Made by a program: the position numbers and the translations under genes. Positions 55,252 through 64,000 of a stretch of 64,000 bases of DNA are shown here, piece after piece. Origin of the DNA: Mesaphorura yosii. Taxonomy: Eukaryota > Arthropoda > Collembola > Poduromorpha > Tullbergiidae. The stretch spans positions 1 through 64,000 of the forward strand of contig WIXG01000396.1 of assembly GCA_009869945.1 (NCBI GenBank), read 5' to 3'. Within the stretch, counting starts at the first letter, position 1. Each line of letters opens with the position of its first letter. A model generated the notes under the pieces. That model ran no database searches, was not told the origin of the DNA, and was given only the letters and a program-made list of their open reading frames with translations.

Positions 55252-57488
55252 ATGGATCCATTAAAAAACACAAGCAGACTCGCCAACGGGAACGGACACT
55301 CGCACTCTCGGGGTCCAACCTCAAACGGAATTCCACCTCTGCCCACTTTCACAGGCAGCCAAGACGGACACGAAAGTTTTCCTTTGAACGACATCACACA
55401 CTTCAGTCGAGCATCAGCCACGGCCACAACGACCACACCCCCGCCCGTGCCGGAGTTCGGCTACGGCCACGGTTACAGTTACAGTGCAGCTCCTACAAAT
55501 AGTGTATTAAGTGTTGGTAGTGGCAATGGCAGTGGAAACATGAATGCGAATACGAGCACGAACACGAACTCTGTGACAAGACACTCCTCAGAAGACTATT
55601 CCTCCGAGCCTCTCTCAGTTGGCGGAGTGGGGGTGGCTTCCCTTGCAAGAGCGGCCGCTTCAGTTTCAGCTTCAGGCGGACACGGCCACGGCCACGCCAA
55701 CGACCAGGATTCAGACGATTACCTGCACGCATTCGGATCTTCGAGCTCGGACGAAGATGAGGTGACGCAGTATCATCGATACGATCGAATCAAGGCAGCA
55801 GCTAAAAACGCCAATGCCAACGCCAATGTTAAGCCTGCAGCAGCAGCATCGTCGAATGGGGTTCCTATTCAGAACGTCGTCCGTCCAGCCATTTCAGACG
55901 ACAATTTCCCGACCATCCTAAATTCAAATGCGGTTGTCACCAAATCGGACGTGACCTTCGCCCTAATCACGCTCTTCTTCACGGTGGTCAACTTTGGGAC
56001 GGATGCGGCGCTCGTTTTCTGGCACTACGCAGCCGGGCACGCGTGGTACTCAGCGGTGACGGCTATCATCATGATGCTGGGCGCTTGCACCGTGCTGCAT
56101 CAGTTTGGGATTATTGAGTGAGTGCCAAACGCGAGATTATAACTCGTGTAATGCGTTGCAGGTGCGCGATTTGATTTTGACCTGAATGATGAATTTCAGT
56201 ATGGAAAGGCTCAGGAGGATATTTGACGACGCGAAACGCGTGAGGATCCTAACAAACTGTCTTCCGACGTGCGGAACAATTATCAAGTAAGTTAGCAAAA
56301 GCAACCAACCACCTTTCGTTACTCACTTAGAATTATTCACAAAATGGGATTTTTCAAGTGACCTAGTTTCTAGGCTTTACCTTGACTCCTTCGCTGATTC
56401 GATCTCTCTTTCCCTGATTACAGTGCTTATTACCTGATGAAAACCGGCGTGAAGGCGAAAACCAATCAAATGTTTGCCCTTCAATTCTTTTCGCACGAGG
56501 AATTCCTTCAGAATCTTCTCCGCATTCAAAGCGTGTTCCAGGCGGCCCCACAAGCGACCCTGCAGCTGCTCATTTTTATGGAGACCCACGACGAAGTGAG
56601 CTTTAGCAAAGGTGAGGGCCCGCAATTCAAATTCTAGCCATTCTAGCCACTAATGCATGTGCTTCGTGAATTAAGAATTACCACCTGCAATTTTTCCCGT
56701 TTATTCTAGGCCTATTCCTCTTTATCAACATCGCGACATCGCTGACGATCATGACGATCGGGAATCTGCCGTCCCGTTCCGAAGAATTCGACAGCGCGCT
56801 GAGTCCCGGCGCATACAACCCTACTGCACGCCTTTTCATTGGCCTTCGCATGTTCTCCAGCTTCGCATCACGGATAATGGGTATCGTCTACGTTCTGATC
56901 GGGATAAATTGCCTGCTGGACAAATTCTCGTCGGTCGCCACCTTCGAGTCTTTCCTCATCAGTTTCTCCGTCATGCTCGTGCCCAGATTCTGCTTCACGT
57001 TCGTCGATTACTGCTATCGTCGGGGCCGGAGCCACGGTGGAGTCGTTGGAAAGAGCAGCAGCGCCTCCTGCTGTCGAGTGTCCGTCGGCTACCTGGCCAC
57101 AGTCTTCTTCCCAATGTCTGACCCGCTCTGGATCTTCTGGTACATTTGGTTCGAGACGATCCTCTTCCTTCTCTTTGGCAATATTGTCGGGTGGTTCAAC
57201 GCAACCGAATGCATCCCAAATCTAGTCAATACCGTCTACACGGGCGTATTTATTGTGCTATTTATTGTTATACCAATTTTCCTACCCTTCGCACGCGCCA
57301 CGGTGAAGAAACGCCAGCTCAAGCGGTTGGAGAACATCTTCGAACACCGAGGGGCTGCCGCTGTGGCATCGACCACGACGACCAGAAATGGCAGCACACC
57401 TCGTGCGTACAATTTGCAGACTCCGGAGACTAGTTTCTCAGTCACAAATGCGTACGGAGCTGGAAATACGGCTGAGCAACGTGTTTAG
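55252..57488 (+). CDS. XK-related multispanning membrane protein
   Basis: Four exons: 55252-56117, 56200-56286, 56424-56611 and 56710-57488, giving 639 residues. XK/XKR proteins are plasma-membrane proteins, several of which scramble phospholipids. About 235 N-terminal residues are disordered, Ser/Gly/Asn/Ala/His-rich, with an acidic Ser-Asp patch (SSSSDEDE, near 55740). The membrane core follows: VTFALITLFFTVVNFGTDAALVFWHY, a second span ending LHQFGII, the family stretch FLQNLLRIQSVFQAAPQATLQLLIF, then LFLFINIATSLTIMTIG, and further spans through TVYTGVFIVLFIVIPIFLPF. The family usually has 8-10 spans and 350-650 residues, so this is a long member comparable to the XKR4/6/7 group. The C-terminal 70 residues are cytosolic-type and polar. 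AATAAA at 57622-57627 is the likely poly(A) signal. Subfamily and scramblase activity cannot be decided by reading. Confidence 0.9.
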
Positions 57489-57948
57489 CACGTGTCAGTA
57501 CCCATCGACCAACCATTCTCTCTTGCGACGTGAATACACAACCTAAAAGTGAGTTTTGCACGTTTGAGCTTTTTAGCACAAAAGATTAAACGGAATTGTC
57601 CGCTGTGGGAAGGAATCTTGGAATAAAATGACATATTAGTTGTTACCAGAACACGTCTGTTATCAGTTCAACACGCAAAACACCAATCAATTCAAGAGCT
57701 ACGGCGTCCCATATTTTACATGCGATGATTTGCCGATTTGTCGACTCCGACTGTGCTGGACAATGCCATGCACATTCACGAAATTCTCGAAGAATTTGCC
57801 ACTGCCGCAAAATTCTCTGTACTGCTGCACTGCGTACATGAAAGCGTATCTGAATGTGAGAAAAATCGTTGTCGTTATCAGTGATAACTAATCAGCAACA
57901 AATTAGGGCCCGTGTAAACTGCGAACTTCACTCGCTCGTGAATGAAGA
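57489..57948. other. Spacer between the XK-related and FUN14 genes
   Basis: It contains the XK-related 3' UTR to AATAAA at 57622 and about 300 bases that must hold the promoter and leader of the FUN14 gene, so the two genes are closely packed head to tail. Confidence 0.5.
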
Positions 57949-59350
57949 ATGGATTACTCCGCGCTTGCGTCGTCCATTCTGGTTTCTTCTCCAAAGTTCA
58001 AGTCTCCGCTGTTCATGTCCCCTCTCGCGACTTCTTCTCCACTGCAGAGCGCGCATCAACATCAGCATCAACACAAGCACCAGCATTCGCGTATTCTCCG
58101 CCTGGATTCGAGTTTCGACTTCGACAGCCTCGACAAAAGCAGCAGTAACATCAACGAAAAGAATTCGCTAGAGGCCATCAAAGAAGAAGGAATCCAGGAA
58201 ATCAGTGGCAGTGGCGGTGGCGGTGATCGATTTGGAGGAGGTAACCATCAACATCAACGTTGTGAGGATCGAAGCAGCAGCAACCGCTTGGAGACACTTA
58301 TACCAACTCACATCGTCGAAGTTGATCGTGACAGCTTCAGCCAAGGGATAAGCCTCCGGTCACGCGAAATAATCCAAAGCGAGCTAGAGTCGATTCTCGA
58401 TGGCACCATCTTTGAAAATTCCAGCAGGAAAGATGAATTCGTTGACCGTTTACTGCAAATCACTGAACTTAGGCTCAAACTGGCCGACTCAGTCAATGAG
58501 CACAGAAATCCGCGGCCACAGCGTGACAACGAAAGTGGCAGTGCCAACACTAGGCACAGAAATTCTTTGGTTTCCTGCGAAGAATGGGCCAGACTGACCA
58601 GACAAGAAGTTTCCGCGCTCATGGTGTCGCTGGTCACTGAAATTCAAGACTGCTGCTACGACAGAAGCAATGGTGTGGATGAAAATATGAATCTGGTTCC
58701 CTTCAAATTCCAAGAAGATCGTCAGCTGGATGTGCGAACGCAAGGCGAGCAAGACCAAGGCGAAAATGAAGATGCGAAAGAAGGACTTCGGCAGCGTACG
58801 TAAAACGGATAACTCATGAAAATAAATACCGAGTAAGTTCAGATTATGACTTGTGTGACGTGAACAGATTTGGCACGTTGGGTCGAGCATTCTATCAACC
58901 GTGACGACGTCATCCACAAAATCCGCTCCGCGTCCGTAGTTGGGTCGCAGCTGCTTGCTTGGAACTTGGCAGGGTGGTCTGCTGCTTACATAATTCAAAG
59001 ATGTGGGAAAGTGGCGCTGACTGCCGTCGGAGGAGGACTCGTAAGTTGGATGGATTGAAAGAGCAGGCAAATTGCTTAATTGGACACATTGCCAAATCTT
59101 TCACAGTGAATTTGATTTTCATTTGCAGGTTCTGCTGAAGCTCGCCAGCGACCACGGTTACATTTTGGTGAATTGGTCCAGCATTTACGATCAGCTGGAG
59201 CAGGCCGCCGCCGTGACGGGAGACGACAAGGAGGGCGTACTGGACGACTGGGTCACTCGCAAAGTGAAATCGTTCAAGACGTATGCTCAGAACAATTCAT
59301 ATATTGTGGTTGGATTCGTGTGTGGATTCTTTTATCGAACTCTTGGGTGA
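57949..59350 (+). CDS. FUN14-domain protein with long N-terminal extension
   Basis: Three exons: 57949-58795, 58868-59040 and 59129-59350, giving 413 residues. The C-terminal 125 residues are a FUN14 domain as in FUNDC1/2, mitochondrial outer-membrane proteins that act in mitophagy and ER-mitochondria contact. The segment SVVGSQLLAWNLAGWSAAYI is followed by CGKVALTAVGGGLVLLKLAS, DHGYILVNW and the last span YIVVGFVCGFFYRTLG. FUNDC1 is about 155 residues long. Here about 285 residues precede the domain: a His-rich run (HQHQHQHKHQH), a Gly stretch, and a helical, charged middle (REIIQSELESIL, KDEFVDRLLQITELRLKLAD). DSSFDFDSLDKSS (F58-L61) resembles an Atg8-binding LIR, [FWY]xx[LIV] in acidic context, where FUNDC1 has YEVL. 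The start follows an in-frame TGA at 57943. The exon 1 donor GTACGT was chosen over GTAAAA because only it joins in frame. Confidence 0.87.
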
Positions 59351-59482
59351 AGAAACTGATGTACAAGAAATGCCTTAATCAGCAACAGCAAGCATAACAG
59401 TAACCATCATGAAAGTGAACTGACTGACGACGGTGTTATAAATGTGATCATAAAGTGTAAAATTCTGGATAGTGATACTCAA

Positions 59483-59488
59483 AATAAA
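59483..59488 (+). terminator. Poly(A) signal of the FUN14 gene
   Basis: AATAAA lies 133 nt after the stop codon, followed by T-rich and GT-containing sequence. The assignment is by motif and distance. Confidence 0.55.
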
Positions 59489-62400
59489 TAGTCCATGTGT
59501 TTCATGCCGTTGTTCTTTTCCAGTCCTATTCTAAATATCCCTGTTTTTATGGACAGTTTTATGTTAATATAAGTAGGTGTATCTGTGGATGAGTTATGTT
59601 GACACATCTCGATTGCAATGTCAAAGACCATTGGCAGAAGAAAGAAAAGAAGGAAAGACCTCATCCATTTTGCTACCGTGCATCCGTGCTATCCGAAAGC
59701 CAAGTAGCCAAAAATGTGCAACTGTGGGCGCAATTAAAGAAAAATCACGCCATACGATTATAAAAAGGCGCAAGACTACGCGACAAAAATGCAAGGCAAG
59801 CAGCAAGATTGAAGTTCTTTGTCCTAGAAAACAGTTTGATTTGCAACCAAATTAGCACACAAATTATCACTAGAGAAAAGAGCACACAAAGAACTAAAGC
59901 AACGAAACTATTTGCTCTTATTAGCAAGCAGTTCTCACGCCTTTTTCTTGTCCATTGCTGCTCCCTCCCTTGGAAGATCCGTTGGTCAAGGAACCATGCA
60001 TGCCAGACGCCAAGGCCTTGAAAACTGCTCCACTGCCTGCCAATGCAGTCCAATGCAGCAGCTACGATAAATTTAATTCACGAGTGAGGAGACATTATAA
60101 TAATTATTGCTCAATTAGTTCAACATTACCCACACCAGGCAAGGCCGCAGGTCAAAACCAAGTAATAAAAGCCGTTAATTAAAATTTAAACTAGTAGAAT
60201 CAGCAACGTGCCAGCTAGCAGTGATCAACAAGTTGTTTACCACTTAATAAAGACTTGCATTCTAGACCAGACCGACCAAGTCGATTAACTTACGTAACCG
60301 TAACTAACAGACAAGGCAGAACAGACAGTTAATCTTCTTTCCAAGCAGGCAGGCCCGTGCCTCACGTCAATTCCAATTCCATTCCAAGACCAAGTCACGT
60401 CGTCCAGCATTGATGCAGAGCTCGTGCCCGCTCCTGAACCTTTACTCTACTTATTTCATAACTTTTCCATGCCACGATTAATTGCGTGCTAATTGCCAAA
60501 GCCAATGCCAATGCTGTTGTCCAACTGGCTGGCAGGGACAGGGCTCAGGTCAATCAAGTCAACAAGCTGAATCTGCTCTGTCCTGTGGTATTCCTTGCCA
60601 CGTGTCGAGAGGATGACAAATTACAACACTTGTGTTCCGTTTCCACTACTAATCAGTTATAATAAATTCCTTGATTAATGGATTAATCATCTTTACAGTC
60701 AGTGCCCTGGACTACAGCAAGACAAGACATTCCTTCAGCACATGCCACTGCCACACAAGCAGCAGCAGCTGCAGGAACAGCATAGGATTATGAAAAGACT
60801 TGGACCATCACAAGCAGCGTTAAGACGCCAATGCTTATCTCATTAAACTTGTTTACAACCAGTCTCTCACCAGTTTCAGGTTGTTCGAACTACTGGAATG
60901 GTTTTTGACGAAATGACATGCTGGAGGGGTCACGTAGTGTCATGTGTCAAGACCTTTTCGTTCAGTTCTGTTTACATCACATGCCATTCTTTCTTCTTCC
61001 CATTCTGTAACACATCATCACATAATCACCAAGGCAAGGCATTAAAAACTCAAGCCAATTTTTTCCTTAGAAAAGTCTCAAGATGAAGACGACCAGCAAC
61101 AGCAGCAACGAAACGAAATGCTTGCAGCTTGCGCGAGGCGAGACAAGAAAGAATAGGACAAGACTTTGAGGCTTGAACACATTTAATCCAGGAAATGGAG
61201 AATTTATGTGTGAATTCTATCGTGCTGCTGCTGCTTTTGCTGATAAGGCAATGCCTTTTGCCTTCTTTGCTAATGCTTCTTTTCCATTCTTGAGTAAAGT
61301 GCACATGTCTTCTGTAATCTGCAAAATGTGAGCTCAGTTTTTTAATCGAGTGGAATTGCTCTAGTATTTTCGCATGATTTGTATTTAAATTGCAGACAAT
61401 AGCAGAATAATTGCAAACAGTGTGTGGTCGGTCTTGTCTCTTATCTAGTCTCTGCTGTGGTCCTGCCTTGTTTCAATCAATTTCACATTTTTGGTGGTTC
61501 TTGCTATTGCACTTTATTGTCATCGTCCTTCTCGTCTCGTATTCGATCGCCACACTCCAGATGAACTGTCCTTGAATCTTCTCGCTACGCTGGCAGGACT
61601 GGAGTTTGCTCTCCTCAATCGTACTTTTAGAGTTTAGAGTACCGGCTACTCGAGTAATGAACGTCATTCTTCGTGGAAGCTCGAAACTTTCCATTTTTTC
61701 CATTGTTGCCGAATCTGTTTTGCATAGCGCAAAAAAGTCAGGATTGTCCCACCTACATTTTGATGTCTGCAACTTCGTCTGCAATCTGGAATTTTAAGCA
61801 GCGGCTGGCCAAATCAAAGCCCAAATGTTTATTATTCACATATTCACACGAAAACGACAATGACAATGACCTCCAATTCTAATTTCATCATTGACGATTG
61901 ACTTGACGTACGCAATTATATAATTTGCAATTCGACAGGGATATAATCAACAAGCCTCTTATTTTAGGGTCTTCGAATAGATTTCGTACTCGTACTCGAA
62001 TTATCGAACATCGAAGAATTGTCATTTAACCACGAATCCACTCAAACCAAACCACAACATGCATTAACCAGGGCCGGTCAAAATGTTGATAATTTCTTAC
62101 TACCAACCCAGACATTCGTCTCGGACTCCTCGAACCATGCCGTGTCGAATTTCACGCGTCGCCGTCGCCGTCATGCCTTTTGCTAGCTTTTTGCTGAGCT
62201 GGACTATTTCGCAATTTCGCTGTTTCTCAAAGATAGAAGTAAGAGGATCCGATTTCCTTAAGGCCGGCGTGCATTTCTGTCTACTTTATTCGCCATGGCC
62301 ACGTTTGCAAATGTGAATGAAGCCAACAGCATTCTTGTGCTACGACTCATATCCTGTGTCTTGCGGATCCTCCAGTCAAAGACAAAGCGTGGCTATGCAT

Positions 62401-63598
62401 ATACGTACCTCCTCTCGTCCTTTCTCGTATATGCTAACTCTCGTATCTCGTATGGCGGTCGCGGTGGCGTGACCACGATGGAGTTGTACTACGACGACTA
62501 CGACGAAACTGCGACGTGACAAAGCACTGAAAGATGCTCTTTCAGCATTCAGCATTCTGCAAGCCCGAGTCTGGAGCCTAGCTCACAGCTTGCGTCATAA
62601 CGATCGACCCGATGGCTGAACAAGCCAGAGCCGACCCTTCCCGAATTTATGGCTTGCGATTTTGCCCGTGCAAAAAATTGAAACTTTTGCATGTGCCTGC
62701 CTGCCGTCTGTGTCTGCTGAAGTTTGAAGGCTGAAGGCTACCTTTAAAATCAATTCCCCTTGAATTACTCACAGCCGGTGCTCGGCGCAATGCGATGCAG
62801 TACAATGTAGCTCAAGATTGCTCATTGTTGTCTGTCTCTCCCTCCCTCTCAAGCATTATCGTCATTGAGAATTCACCCCTTCACGGAACCGGAGATTATG
62901 CAACAATGAGTTTGCAGAGTTATTCGACTGCTGCACCGCCGTACCCGCTCTTTTAAAGATCTGTATCTTTGTGTACATAAATACAGTTTAATTCAATTCA
63001 GTCATTCATTACGAACACAGAATTGGCAGCAGGCTCCAGAGCCATGCTGTGCTGAGGTACTTACTCGCTTCAGTAGCCATGCTTCGTACCGAGCATAATT
63101 ATAGTGCGAACATCATAATTATGTGGTCTTTATCCTAGTCTTCGTAGCAGTAAAGTAGAGCCTGCCGTGTGGAGTTTCTTTTCTGCCATTGCCTCTATGA
63201 TTGCGATTGCCTTTGCGGAGAGCATAACAAGTAGCATTTTGCATGGTCTAGCATGGCATTTAGCATAGCAAGTCTCGCTGTCACTTTCGTTACTCGTTGC
63301 GTTGCTCACCACAAGCCAGTCAAGCCAAGTCTTCATGCATTCTCTTCACGATAGTTTACTTTATAGTTTTGGTCTCTTGTCGAACCAAAGCTCGTGAGTT
63401 AACTCACTTCAGTGTTCAGTCAACCAGTTAACAGGTAGGAGGCACAGGCTTAACGCTCAACGTAGCTTGCTCGGTGGTTGTCCAGGAGCAGATAGCAGAA
63501 GCACTTGCTTTTCACTCACTTTTCACTACGACCGCCACGATCACGACCACGAAGCACGAGGCGACAGGCAAAACAGCGTAAATTTGCTATTTGCAGAA
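59489..63598. other. Intergenic region without recognised genes
   Basis: About 4.1 kb on the right side of the window lacks coding character on both strands. It is rich in small imperfect repeats (caagc, ggcagg, gccaa types) and A/T tracts. No mobile element, tRNA or rRNA was recognised. Confidence 0.5.
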
Positions 63599-63614
63599 AT
63601 GAATGGTAGCAACG
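63599..63614 (+). CDS. Possible first coding exon of a gene running beyond the window
   Basis: An ATG at 63599 encodes only MNGSN plus one base before a strong donor, GTAAGT (63615-63620). A good acceptor-like TTTGCAG ends at 63596, so it could also be a tiny internal exon with the start codon. No continuation is visible up to 64000, so the next exon would have to lie outside the window. Chance remains likely. Confidence 0.2.
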
Positions 63615-64000
63615 GTAAGTCAAGTCATGGCTGGCTATATGCTTTTGCTATGCGATTGTGTATATAAATAGACTACAAGGTTATCCGATTCGCGAATGGC
63701 GAATTTCGCGACTCATGGCAAGGCAAGGCGAGAGATTCAGGTTCTGGAGTCTGTGAGAAAGAAAGCATTGCGTTGGCTGACGTAAGCCAACTCGGCCACT
63801 TTTATACTGCAAAGTGAAAGTGCAGCCAGCATCTGCTGCTGCTTGATCAATAAAGAAAGGAACCGGATCTCAAGCCAGGCTACGTTCGGATTGCTGAGTC
63901 CAGTCGAATTCTAGCTCTTGATTCAGGCAGTCGAGTGCTCGTGCAATGAATAAACTCTTTCGTCGTGACTCCGTTTCAGACAAGAATCGAAACGAGAAGA

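Overview
The window is animal nuclear DNA. It carries fourteen spliced protein-coding genes with GT-AG introns, mostly 50-140 nt long with strong GTAAGT-type donors, and there is no sign of viral, bacterial or organellar sequence. An intron-bearing GH9 endoglucanase with an animal-type signal peptide, one PP1-beta, one TSC2, and a protein that resembles the arthropod group-7-allergen fold point to an invertebrate, most likely an arthropod such as a springtail or crustacean. The phylum cannot be fixed from sequence reading alone. All exon models were assembled by hand from splice signals, reading-frame continuity and recalled family sequences. Every listed CDS sums to a multiple of three.

Layout from left to right. 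1-3336: downstream flank of PP1-beta, no gene seen. 3337-9.6 kb (-): PP1-beta phosphatase with a 2.65-kb first coding intron. 9.6-13.95 kb: noncoding. 13955-16330 (+): mitochondrial-type arginyl-tRNA synthetase, meeting tail-to-tail a single-exon PRMT6-like arginine methyltransferase (16340-17500, -). 18091-21784 (+): SON-like splicing protein (SR region, G-patch, dsRBD), convergent with a CCDC28-family gene (22420-23275, -). 25209-28839 (+): TEX2-like SMP lipid-transfer protein. 29964-31749 (-): GH9 endoglucanase. 32691-35650 (-): a large, mostly disordered, unnamed protein with fragments of a possible group-7/TULIP-like domain. 38322-41091 (+): LRRC74-like leucine-rich repeat protein. 41637-44612 (+): two tandem, divergent, tail-anchored MSP-domain (VAP-like) genes. 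45716-52952 (+): TSC2/tuberin, 20 exons. 55252-57488 (+): XK-related protein. 57949-59350 (+): FUN14-domain protein with a very long N-terminal extension. 59.35-64 kb: noncoding, except perhaps a small first exon near 63.6 kb.

Most genes are ordinary housekeeping genes and nothing suggests an operon. Several products act at the ER or at membrane contacts (TEX2, the two MSP proteins, the FUN14 protein, the XK-related protein), and TSC2 is a nutrient-signalling hub. Whether this grouping means anything is open. The least ordinary items are the MSP tandem pair, the extended FUN14 protein, the disordered protein with a split domain, and a short presequence-like upstream ORF that overlaps the start of the mitochondrial ArgRS.
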